Of a DNA stretch of 26,333 bases, positions 24,401 through 26,333 are shown in pieces. The notes beneath the pieces are model-generated. The model did not search any database, was not told the DNA's origin, and saw only the letters and a list, made by a program, of their open reading frames with translations. Position 1 is the first letter of the stretch, and the number at the start of each line of letters is the position of its first letter. A program made the position numbers and the translations under genes. The stretch comes from Apostichopus californicus (lineage: Eukaryota > Echinodermata > Holothuroidea > Aspidochirotida > Stichopodidae). The stretch is taken from the NCBI GenBank assembly GCA_020650975.1, contig JAIPMN010000186.1, positions 1-26,333 on the forward strand, given 5' to 3'.

Positions 24401-25158
24401 GTACATTTCTCTCTGACCAATAAGATCTTGAATATGACAAAGGAAATAACTTCTATGAGAATGAAGTACTGTAAATTCACTTTAAATAATATCTTTTGCA
24501 ATTTCATACATTATCAATGAGCCTTGCACTCTTCACAGGTTGAACTGATACAAAAGATCTCTCTTAAACATGGATCAAACAATCTCTGAATACCTCATTT
24601 GAAACAATCATTAAGGCAAATAGGCAATGCATATTGAATTTACAGTATCTATCTCTTAGAGAAGTAGCATTTACACTTAATTTACAGAAAGGACTAGTGT
24701 CTTAATATTTCACAAATAATCAACGTCGCAAGCAACCTATCAACAAACCATCCAAAAAAAAAAAAAGCAATGTGGAAATATGAAATATCCAACAAGGGAG
24801 ATCACAATAGCTCAACAGGCAATAGCTTCCTTTTTCTGGAAACTAATGACAGTCACTTCTAAATACCAACCTGATAAGGTAGCCCAAAGTAGGACAAGGT
24901 TTGAGCATTCTGGTGATCTTTTTTCGGGTCTATTTGAATTTCTCCTCCTCTGTCTTCAAGTCTAGAAATGGAATAGACAACATTCAATGTAAAATGTTCA
25001 ACCATCAATCTTATTATACCAATCACATTATACCAATTGTGGTACAAATGCAGTATTGAAGTCCAAAGGTTCTCCAACCTTTTTGCAGTTTTGATTTGTT
25101 CTATTTTTGTTTGAGAGACAGTTCCTTCAGGCTCTTGGAGAAGACCCGAGTTAAAACC
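2914..25158 (-). CDS. KMT2E: KMT2E/MLL5-SETD5 family PHD-SET protein (gene span, 23 exons, 5' end missing)
   Basis: This is a single multi-exon gene. Recognition rests on several blocks shared in the same order with vertebrate KMT2E/SETD5: DHNYG plus PPPPTPPQSPP; a PHD finger with RCIC, DDGYMICCDKC and VWQHVECMG; a SET domain with RFTRKSCCPNAE and GEIHLYLFALKDI; MTREERKMDAIMKAFERLEK; NEWLNEK; KRWLRQ; TPLKKR; and VSLLEYRKRK. Joined exons (listed separately) total 5154 nt, 1717 codons plus stop, with every junction in phase and every intron GT-AG. Human KMT2E is about 1860 residues, so the size fits. The family acts in the nucleus: the PHD finger binds H3K4me3, the SET domain is thought to be non-catalytic, and fly and yeast relatives work with histone deacetylase complexes. 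Invertebrates usually have one gene ancestral to vertebrate KMT2E and SETD5, so the symbol is approximate. The initiating Met exon was not found. Mobile repeats are confined to introns. Confidence 0.93.
3421..3669. repeat. duplicated intronic segment, copy 1
   Basis: This matches 5107-5357 in the same orientation. Copy 1 starts at the polypyrimidine tract of the last exon's acceptor and runs into the intron. From about 3509 to 3669 the two copies differ at only a couple of bases; the first ~88 bp are clearly more diverged. A plus-strand frame stays open across both copies but has no recognisable family. Confidence 0.9.
3729..3817 (-). CDS. KMT2E: KMT2E-like exon 22
   Basis: An 89-nt exon with acceptor TCTTAACAG and donor CAG|GTAAAC. 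It takes one base from exon 21 (G+GA = Gly) and ends in phase 0. It encodes GIHSPKAGGLQRQANH, then a Pro/Val stretch (VVVAPPPGVLGVQQ). No domain is visible; it is supported by splice-site quality and by matching phase on both sides. It sits between duplicated intron segments but is itself single-copy here. Confidence 0.8.
4051..4141. repeat. duplicated intronic segment 2, copy 1
   Basis: This matches about 5624-5711 in the same orientation at roughly 85% by eye, including the shared stretch CCTACACAGGTATGACAGCA. Together with 3421-3669/5107-5357 it suggests an older larger duplication with a replaced middle. Confidence 0.85.
4205..4350. repeat. duplicated intronic segment 3, copy 1
   Basis: Similar to about 4925-5075 in the same orientation. 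Shared marks are CTCCTAAAATTGT, CAATGTACACACACAAT, then a diverged part with GAGAAC, GTGTC and GTTGG spaced alike. A dispersed repeat family is likely. Confidence 0.75.
4500..4860. repeat. AT-rich repeat region with receptor-like half sites and internal subrepeats
   Basis: The block at about 4686-4760 (CATTCACAACTCGTCC, ATCAACCATGTCAG, CACAAGTTATTG) is repeated in diverged form at about 4773-4845. At 4514-4537 three AGGTCA half sites lie in a row with spacings of 5 and 1. It is likely part of a transposon-derived repeat. Confidence 0.6.
4925..5075. repeat. duplicated intronic segment 3, copy 2
   Basis: Second copy of the unit at 4205-4350, in the same orientation and more diverged toward its right end. 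Confidence 0.75.
5107..5357. repeat. duplicated intronic segment, copy 2
   Basis: Second copy of 3421-3669. It retains the pyrimidine tract corresponding to the last exon's acceptor, but the CAG acceptor itself is lost, and the exon is not duplicated beyond that point. Confidence 0.9.
5624..5711. repeat. duplicated intronic segment 2, copy 2
   Basis: Second copy of 4051-4141 in the same orientation. Confidence 0.85.
5981..6192 (-). CDS. KMT2E: KMT2E-like exon 21 (proline-rich)
   Basis: A 212-nt exon with acceptor TTTGTCTGCAG and donor CCAG|GTAATC. It takes two bases from exon 20 (AA+A = Lys) and gives one (G) to exon 22. It encodes a polar, Arg/Glu-rich helix-like segment (QRMRRELNEKNTEKVLALKR), then two polyproline runs (PEPPPPPPEKK and VPPPPPPRN) separated by a basic stretch. 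The proline runs could bind SH3, WW or EVH1-type domains, but that is inference. The open frame continues past the donor into the intron, but the exon is trimmed at the donor because exon 22 then joins in phase. Confidence 0.82.
6193..6565. other. intron 20
   Basis: Contains a CATGAG/CATGAC short repeat near 6464-6482 and a T-tract at about 6311. Nothing else is recognised. Confidence 0.5.
6566..6948 (-). CDS. KMT2E: KMT2E-like exon 20 (VSLLEYRKRK block)
   Basis: A 383-nt exon in phase 0 from the AAG end of exon 19, so the junction reads KKK|VSLLEYRKRK, which corresponds closely to the KKKVSLLEYRKR motif I recall in vertebrate KMT2E. The rest is Ser/Pro/Glu-rich (EEEPNEQSPPSKP, SSTESSPDKPSKP), followed by a more conserved-looking segment (ANIITFKDVHVTNSG, then LSLTDEAHKLITSLTQVL, probably helical). 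The frame reaches TAG at 6562-6564, but a good donor (AGCAA|GTAGG) just before it joins in phase with exon 21. If this intron were retained, the protein would end here. Confidence 0.9.
6949..7359. other. intron 19
   Basis: No gene or clear repeat is seen. Confidence 0.5.
7360..8499 (-). CDS. KMT2E: KMT2E-like exon 19 (largest exon, disordered region)
   Basis: A 1140-nt exon, phase 0 on both sides (380 codons, residues about 943-1322). The acceptor is TCTTGCAG and the donor AAG|GTAGGT. The sequence opens EVRKNSSIDSGLSVTTP, then an acidic Glu/Lys-rich tract, a tandem LAPPAVP repeat, a basic segment (SPKKRHLYLRQ) after a Cys/Ser segment (LKRCLSDEVSFSNG), then a long His/Pro/Ser-rich tract and ends APCTPSKKK. 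No folded domain is visible. Basic KKR/KKK clusters may serve nuclear import. This is the least conserved part of the family, so identification relies on frame continuity and on the flanking conserved exon 20. Confidence 0.9.
8088..8160. repeat. 21-bp coding minisatellite inside exon 19
   Basis: About three and a half near-identical 21-bp units (core GGGGGTGCTAAGGGTAC on plus) encode LAPPAVP heptads on the gene strand. The length is a multiple of three, so copy-number change keeps the frame. Confidence 0.9.
8500..9802. other. intron 18
   Basis: 1.3 kb. Holds a short tandem TTTGTTCATCC repeat (about 8773-8810), GATTGATGA-like imperfect repeats (9160-9225) and a G-rich homopolymer region (9697-9717). 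A spliceable-looking segment near 9250-9330 on the gene strand was rejected because its phase does not fit. Confidence 0.5.
9697..9717 (+). repeat. poly-G tract
   Basis: Eleven G in a row followed by CGGC and six more G on plus, immediately after a T/A tract. The opposite strand of the gene could form G-quadruplex DNA. A similar run lies at 18204-18216. Confidence 0.85.
9803..9862 (-). CDS. KMT2E: KMT2E-like exon 18
   Basis: A 60-nt exon, phase 0 on both sides, acceptor CTCTTTACAG and donor AAG|GTATTT. Encodes 20 residues (SLLKCQSSGPASHLPLPARK) with no recognised motif. Supported by splice sites and by phase; being symmetric, it could be skipped in frame. Confidence 0.7.
9863..10271. other. 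intron 17
   Basis: No gene or clear repeat is seen. Confidence 0.5.
10272..10468 (-). CDS. KMT2E: KMT2E-like exon 17 (TPLKKR motif)
   Basis: A 197-nt exon, acceptor TGTTTTGCAG, donor GAG|GTATGG. It receives G from exon 16 (GAT = Asp). It begins DFMTPLKKRMLRHSL, matching the TTPLKKRRFYQLL segment of vertebrate KMT2E as I remember it, and ends with a Glu-rich run (KEEEERGDDLNEE). The open frame runs on past the donor, but the donor fits exon 18 in phase. Confidence 0.88.
10469..11503. other. intron 16, mostly dispersed repeat
   Basis: Filled by a repeat element copy (10643-11255), then AT-rich sequence including a TATATAT tract near 11398-11413. Confidence 0.7.
10643..11255. repeat. internally repetitive dispersed element, copy A
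   Basis: Co-linear with 15364-15960, same orientation, roughly 75-80% by eye. It contains about three diverged units of 120-140 bp, each with the order TGACC, TGACCTTTGACCT (or decayed), AATAGGGTTC, AAGTATGAAGTT, GAGTTA(T/C)TGTGTTTACA. Ends with ACATACACATACACAC. No coding capacity, so probably a non-autonomous transposon or satellite-derived element. Perfect direct-repeat half-site pairs at 10792-10804 and 10914-10926. Confidence 0.88.
11504..11642 (-). CDS. KMT2E: KMT2E-like exon 16 (RWLRQ motif)
   Basis: A 139-nt exon, acceptor TGTTGTTACAG, donor ATGG|GTATGC. Joined to the KK end of exon 15 it reads KK|RWLRQAMQE, matching the CKKRWLKQALEEE block recalled from vertebrate KMT2E. It continues as Gly/Ser/Asn-rich low complexity (TGGSSGSNSP, NGGGGASP, TPSPAVSPNSN). 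Confidence 0.88.
11643..12170. other. intron 15
   Basis: No gene or clear repeat is seen; short open frames are spurious. Confidence 0.5.
12171..12344 (-). CDS. KMT2E: KMT2E-like exon 15 (NEWLNEK motif)
   Basis: A 174-nt exon, phase 0 on both sides, acceptor ATCCTTTTAG, donor AAG|GTATTT. It begins FFMNEWLNEKAQEAS, which aligns with the HLVNEWLSEKNEK segment recalled from vertebrate KMT2E. Joined with exon 14 the junction reads KFPKTKR|FFMNEWLNEK, matching KYPKTKKHLVNEWLSEK. The rest is polar (LTVKTENFEPVAPTL, SLDVSFGSAKK). Confidence 0.92.
12345..12837. other. intron 14
   Basis: No gene or clear repeat is seen. Confidence 0.5.
12838..13081 (-). CDS. KMT2E: KMT2E-like exon 14
   Basis: A 244-nt exon, acceptor TTGTCTACAG, donor CGG|GTAAGA. 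It takes AA from the microexon (or AG from exon 12 if the microexon is skipped). It encodes RSRNSSGASSVSIEVSSAD, Ser/Asn-rich sequence, then SKHFKFPKTKR. The RSRNSS and PKTK marks correspond to basic/Ser-rich segments in vertebrate KMT2E. Two overlapping open frames exist; the one chosen fits both neighbours. Confidence 0.87.
13082..13613. other. intron 13
   Basis: No gene or clear repeat is seen. Confidence 0.5.
13614..13640 (-). CDS. KMT2E: KMT2E-like exon 13 (27-nt microexon)
   Basis: A 27-nt exon between CCTTAATAG and a consensus donor AGAAA|GTAAGT. It enters after two bases and leaves two bases, so inclusion or skipping keeps the frame. Encodes a basic run (KKKKGASRK) that extends the Lys/Arg-rich region with exon 12. 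Too short for reliable homology; supported by splice sites and phase. Confidence 0.7.
13641..13777. other. intron 12
   Basis: A short intron with an A-rich stretch; no features. Confidence 0.5.
13778..13830 (-). CDS. KMT2E: KMT2E-like exon 12
   Basis: A 53-nt exon, acceptor TTTACCCTCACAG, donor CCAAG|GTAAGT. Phase 0 entry, leaves AG. Encodes IQELIPQVDNKPKPRPP, then Arg shared with the next exon. A Pro/Lys/Arg-rich linker; no domain. Confidence 0.8.
13831..14312. other. intron 11
   Basis: No gene or clear repeat is seen. The open frame of exon 11 runs into this intron but is cut at the donor. Confidence 0.5.
14313..14723 (-). CDS. KMT2E: KMT2E-like exon 11 (MTREERKM family block)
   Basis: A 411-nt exon, phase 0 on both sides (137 codons, residues about 508-644), acceptor TTATTCTAG and donor GAG|GTAACA. 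After a polar start (SLTQEEELAISKQAE, PVTPRGKGDE) comes MTREERKMDAIMKAFERLEK with further Arg/Gln/Leu heptad-like sequence. This is one of the most conserved post-SET blocks of KMT2E/SETD5 and probably a long helix or coiled coil. The end is strongly acidic (EEEEKEDEMNE). This exon alone would identify the family. Confidence 0.95.
14836..14995. repeat. dispersed repeat, copy 1 (pair with 26151-26333)
   Basis: Starts AACCAGAAAGTCAGTTGGC and shares GTAGAGCAAGTGAGTTAAAT, AATTAAGTGA and CTTTGTGGGCAT-like marks with the right-edge sequence, same orientation. Copy 2 has an insertion of about 25 bp relative to this copy near its right end. Confidence 0.88.
15364..15960. repeat. internally repetitive dispersed element, copy B
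   Basis: Second copy of 10643-11255. Perfect TGACCT-T-TGACCT pairs occur at 15513-15525 and 15643-15655. A further TGACCT at 15503-15508 gives a four-base-spaced pair with the first. Confidence 0.88.
16117..16303 (-). CDS. KMT2E: KMT2E-like exon 10 (post-SET Cys motif)
   Basis: A 187-nt exon, acceptor CTGTCTCTAG, donor GAG|GTGAGT. One base completes Gly from exon 9. It begins with a Cys-rich KCACGKKSCPVKKFWHK, the counterpart of VDCACLKENPECPVLKR after the KMT2E SET domain. Three Cys are present (C451, C453, C458), likely a zinc-binding post-SET-like site; the spacing is shorter than in the human sequence. Later MSPLKLTLNKQ resembles the LSPLRLSVSNNQ stretch recalled from human KMT2E. Confidence 0.93.
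16304..17189. other. intron 9
   Basis: AT-rich; a T-tract near 16446. No gene or clear repeat is seen. Confidence 0.5.
17190..17299 (-). CDS. KMT2E: KMT2E-like exon 9 (SET domain, C-terminal part)
   Basis: A 110-nt exon, acceptor CCGCATTCAG, donor GTGGG|GTAAGT. Encodes IRHMIFDGEIHLYLFALKDIGSN, then EVTLGLDFDVNVG. The human counterpart continues TIHLYIYSIHSI, then TEITIAFDFDYG. Active SET enzymes have a Tyr in the ELTYDY-like position; here the residues are LGLDFDV, with no Tyr. Confidence 0.95.
17300..17769. other. intron 8
   Basis: No gene or clear repeat is seen; the plus-strand open frames here are spurious. Confidence 0.5.
17770..17887 (-). CDS. KMT2E: KMT2E-like exon 8 (SET domain, central part)
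   Basis: A 118-nt exon, acceptor TATCTTTCAG, donor GAG|GTGATT; one base completes Gln from exon 7. Encodes LESFMFVYSSFCNTEMILNA, then GSHDNIARFTRKSCCPNAE. It lines up with the PFVLFYSKFHGLEMCVDA and GNEARFIRRSCTPNAE parts of human KMT2E. The NHSCDPN motif of active SET enzymes is replaced by RKSCCPN, consistent with no methyl transfer. Confidence 0.92.
18263..18270 (+). repeat. target-site duplication, left
   Basis: AAGTAGTG, identical to 19845-19852, directly before the first base of the LINE fragment. Confidence 0.7.
18271..19844 (+). mobile_element. 5'-truncated LINE (CR1/L2-like non-LTR retrotransposon)
   Basis: About 1.57 kb in antisense orientation to the host gene. It opens in-frame inside the reverse transcriptase domain (LLKCHLDCHLPIIT), so it is a 5'-truncated insertion. 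It ends in a T/A-rich tail of TTTA-like units and is bounded by identical 8-bp direct repeats, as expected for target-primed reverse transcription. It lacks the endonuclease and any ORF1. The family call rests on NYRPVSNLSFL, AFDTVDHTIL, YGVPQGSVLGPLLF and YADDCQLY; the exact clade is not determined. Confidence 0.9.
18275..19770 (+). pseudogene. reverse transcriptase remnant of the LINE
   Basis: First frame from 18275 includes NYRPVSNL (fingers), SSAFDTVDH (palm motif A), GVPQGSVLGPLLF and the YADD catalytic motif at 18908-18919. Between about 18940 and 18960 the frame shifts, resuming at 18961 (MEDTLNTISRCI). A second frame continues with thumb-region sequence (LSANYLKLNEAKTEF, SRLDYCNALF, LQRLQNGAARVVF). 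An in-frame TGA at about 19651 interrupts it; the same frame then reads VFAPREWNKLPSHVRTS and KKALKTVLF to a natural stop. So at least one frameshift and one nonsense lesion make it non-functional. Confidence 0.9.
19845..19852 (+). repeat. target-site duplication, right
   Basis: AAGTAGTG directly after the T/A-rich tail, matching 18263-18270. Confidence 0.7.
19928..20215 (-). CDS. KMT2E: KMT2E-like exon 7 (start of SET domain)
   Basis: A 288-nt exon, acceptor CTATTTTTTAG, donor AAACA|GTAAGT. Takes two bases from exon 6 and gives two to exon 8. An N-terminal charged segment (IEKEELKEAS, VEKMMEEYRKN) leads to TKVCIGQVSKGEVNGVVTL, then PIMQLSGTLSLKD. The latter corresponds by position to the DLPPDALIIEYRGKFML part of human KMT2E. 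The family's extended pre-SET segment looks shorter or strongly diverged here. Confidence 0.88.
20216..20956. other. intron 6
   Basis: No clear repeat. A Lys/Arg-rich gene-strand segment near 20520-20575 was considered as an exon and rejected on phase. Confidence 0.5.
20957..21033 (-). CDS. KMT2E: KMT2E-like exon 6
   Basis: A 77-nt exon, acceptor GTCTTTCAG, donor TTTC|GTAAGT. Encodes KKDRERIDSSSIDNQSDDN, then LRTEGVS. A polar linker between PHD and SET; no domain. Phase matches both neighbours. Confidence 0.82.
21034..22539. other. intron 5
   Basis: 1.5 kb, AT-rich, with a 12-C run at 21667-21678. No gene or clear repeat is recognised. Confidence 0.5.
22540..22712 (-). CDS. KMT2E: KMT2E-like exon 5 (Lys-rich linker)
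   Basis: A 173-nt exon, acceptor GTTTTACAG, donor AAG|GTACCT. Two bases complete Glu from exon 4. It begins ELQNREPTTDKLGKGQDS, then SLKLKKKVKKKKKKEKEK, then mixed Lys/Asp/Glu, ending KKEKKKK. A highly basic linker following the PHD finger, likely a nuclear-localisation and nucleic-acid-contacting stretch. The open frame runs past the donor but exon 6 joins in phase. Confidence 0.87.
22713..23314. other. intron 4
   Basis: No gene or clear repeat is seen. A GAGGTCAGTGTCAAAGGTTA stretch near 23057-23076 resembles a degenerate receptor half-site pair. Confidence 0.45.
23315..23502 (-). CDS. KMT2E: KMT2E-like exon 4 (PHD finger)
   Basis: A 188-nt exon, acceptor TTTTTCCAACAG, donor GAAG|GTGAGT. 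One base completes the second Cys of RCIC from exon 3. It carries the body of the PHD zinc finger: DGYMICCDKC, VWQHVECMG and FCEKC supply the Cys/His ligands with the preceding CxC. The Asp at residue 132 and Trp at residue 145 match positions reported, from memory, to read H3K4me3 in human MLL5 (D128, W141). The finger is thus expected to bind methylated H3 tails. A short Lys-rich tail follows (QGKKKKHLE). Confidence 0.97.
23503..23662. other. intron 3
   Basis: A short intron splitting the PHD finger within its first CxC ligand pair. Confidence 0.7.
23663..23871 (-). CDS. KMT2E: KMT2E-like exon 3 (DHNY motif, Pro-rich, acidic)
   Basis: A 209-nt exon, phase 0 entry, acceptor TTCATGACAG, donor ATTTG|GTAATT. 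It begins DHNYGAPPPPTPPQSPP, very close to the DHNYGARPPPTPPASPPP stretch recalled from human KMT2E; DHNY fits the (D/E)HxY HCF-1-binding motif. Next comes an acidic tract (EEPEVEVE, EEEREEEDDDEGDD) and then ITRCI, the first zinc ligands of the PHD finger. An overlapping open frame in another register is a shadow. Confidence 0.95.
23872..24870. other. intron 2
   Basis: 1 kb. A short tandem GGAAAATATAA repeat near 24045-24070 and a 12-A run near 24756-24768; nothing else is recognised. Confidence 0.5.
24871..24961 (-). CDS. KMT2E: KMT2E-like exon 2
   Basis: A 91-nt exon, acceptor CCATTTCTAG, donor CAG|GTTGGT. Encodes LEDRGGEIQIDPKKDHQNA, then LSYFGLPYQ, which joins DHNYG of exon 3. The SYFGLPY part parallels SYIGLPYADHNYG recalled from human KMT2E, anchoring this as the true upstream exon. 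Confidence 0.9.
25079..25158 (-). CDS. KMT2E: KMT2E-like exon 1 of this window (tentative)
   Basis: An 80-nt exon with acceptor TAATTGTCAG and donor AAAAAG|GTTGGA. Reading from phase 0 gives GFNSGLLQEPEGTVSQTKIE, then QIKTAKR, and its two spare bases (AG) plus A of exon 2 make Arg in frame. The donor is acceptable but not strong, and I recall no matching family sequence. There is no ATG in frame before a stop, so at least one more 5' exon is needed. Confidence 0.55.
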
Positions 25159-25555
25159 CTGACAATTACCAGAAATCTATCCTCACATCAGTGAATCATC
25201 AGTCAGCTCAAGTGAAGGCAAGCCTAATCAAGCATTTTGAATGTTTCTCTGTTCATGCATCGGAGGCAGAGTCAAGCCAGACAGTCCATACTACTGAAGT
25301 CTCAATGACTCATTGATTTGAATACAGCTGGTGTGAGCTGAATTCATCATGAGGCAATCTACAGCACAAAAAGTAGTAGTAAAGCCATAAAGAGGGGGAG
25401 ACTAAAAAGCATCAAACTACTGTACATACTGTAGTCAACCTATTATGTACAATCCTCTACTAAGATAACATTTTATGTCCCAAATTTAGATGATGTTATA
25501 TGAAAGTGCGAAATAGGACTTTTTATTCCTTTGATTTCTCTGTCTTTTTGTTTCT
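25159..25555. other. upstream intron or flank, no gene seen
   Basis: No start exon or promoter could be recognised on the gene strand. Confidence 0.45.
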
Positions 25556-25650
25556 ATTTGTTTTAGGTTTTGTAAAGCGCCTAGAGGCCTTTTGGTATTT
25601 GGCGCTATATTAAGAACTTATTTATTATTAATATTATTATTAAATCAACA
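25556..25650 (+). repeat. retroelement-like 3' tail
   Basis: A GC-richer block (GTAAAGCGCCTAGAGGCC, then TTTGGCGCTATATTAAGAAC) ends in ATTATTA-type simple repeat. This is the common form of LINE/SINE 3' ends in marine animals. No coding part is attached. Confidence 0.6.
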
Positions 25651-25949
25651 AATATGCACAAACTGTAAGCAAGATTGAACAAAAGTTAACCTAGGTAAAC
25701 AAAGTTTATGGCAAACACAAATTTATGTTATACATGATTATGTTTATTTTTATTGTGCATAATGAAAGGTCGATTGACATCCTTTAAATGGAATTCAAAT
25801 TATATAAATATGTCAAAACTATCTGGGAGAGAACATGGAATCGTGCAACTTAGTTCTGTGAACCAAGTAAAAATGCAACATTGCTTAGTCTTCAATCCAT
25901 TTTTGTCTTGTACTATGATAACTGTTTTTTGTTTTGCTGTACATAGCAC

Positions 25950-26021
25950 TGTTTGTGTCACTGCGCCATGAGCGTCTTTTTTGACGTATACCGGCGCATT
26001 ATAAATGTCCATTATTATTAT
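25950..26021 (+). repeat. second retroelement-like 3' tail
   Basis: TGCGCCATGAGCGTC, then a T-run, ACGTATACCGGCGCATTATAA and ATTATTATTA at the end. It is organised like the tail at 25556-25650, so a second truncated insertion is likely. Confidence 0.5.
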
Positions 26022-26150
26022 ACGTGTCACTGCTGTAAATTAACTGTGATAACATTTATATCTGCCAGTGCCATTTTTAATCTCATTTGACTGTACACAC
26101 AGCATACACCTTATGTAATGTGAAAGGGAAGAAAGATTAAGAAATCTCAA

Positions 26151-26333
26151 AAACCAGAAAGTCAGTTGGCTTTGTGTTTCATTGTCATAAAATTTGCTCA
26201 AAATTCAATAAAATATCTGACTATTAATGTAGAGCAAGTGAGTTAAATTTGTCCATGAATTAAGTGATAACCAGAAAAGATCAGATTTTTCCAGAGCTCT
26301 TTGTGTGTAGCACTCCTTTGTGGGCATAAGCTT
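26151..26333. repeat. dispersed repeat, copy 2 (pair with 14836-14995)
   Basis: Runs to the window edge in the same orientation as copy 1. The segment CAGATTTTTCCAGAGC and neighbouring bases near its right end are absent from copy 1. Confidence 0.88.

Noticed and set aside
1-26333. CRISPR array, operon, phage or bacterial defence system
   Set aside because: Introns, repeats and LINEs show a eukaryotic genome. Repeats here are long, diverged and irregularly spaced, unlike CRISPR.

Overview
The window is metazoan nuclear DNA. It is AT-rich, its genes are split by many GT-AG introns, and it carries decayed LINE-type reverse transcriptase copies and dispersed repeats. The LINE families, the ATTATTATT-ended 3' tails, the TGACCTTTGACCT-bearing repeats and the divergence of the coding sequence from the vertebrate protein suggest a marine invertebrate deuterostome. 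An echinoderm is my best guess, but this is inference and not proven by the sequence.

One gene dominates. Almost the whole window (about 25.2 kb down to 2.9 kb, minus strand) is a single gene of the KMT2E (MLL5) / SETD5 family, the chromatin-reader SET proteins related to fly UpSET and yeast Set3. I could define 23 exons with canonical splice sites. All exon-exon phases agree and the exons sum to 5154 nt, or 1717 codons plus stop. Residue numbers below count from the first recognised exon. The N-terminal start exon is not seen and probably lies beyond the right edge. Order of the protein: short N-terminus; DHNY HCF-1-binding-like motif (58-61) and proline-rich stretch; PHD finger (125-167); long Lys-rich linker; SET domain with degenerate catalytic motifs (about 318-445); Cys-rich post-SET-like motif (451-458); the family block MTREERKM (551-558); a PKTK...NEWLNEK block; KRWLRQ and TPLKKR motifs; a 380-codon low-complexity exon; a VSLLEYRKRK block; proline-rich regions; and an Arg/Ser-rich C-terminus ending at 2914.

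Left flank (1-2913): a broken antisense-strand reverse transcriptase fragment (1-525), about 1.8 kb with no recognised gene, then the probable 3' UTR of the KMT2E-like gene. Introns: the intron before the last two exons (3818-5980) is packed with duplicated segments. The introns at 10.6-11.3 and 15.4-16.0 kb carry two copies of an internally repetitive element with perfect DR1-type nuclear-receptor half-site pairs. The intron inside the SET domain (17888-19927) contains a 5'-truncated LINE in the opposite orientation to the gene, with an 8-bp flanking direct repeat. Right flank (25159-26333): two retroelement-like 3' tails and the second copy of a repeat also seen at 14.84 kb.

I found no CRISPR array, operon, tRNA, rRNA or new defence-type system. 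The points worth checking are the degenerate SET motifs, the conserved HCF-1-binding-like motif, an in-frame 27-nt microexon, the patchwork duplication next to the last exon, and the repeat-borne receptor-element clusters.
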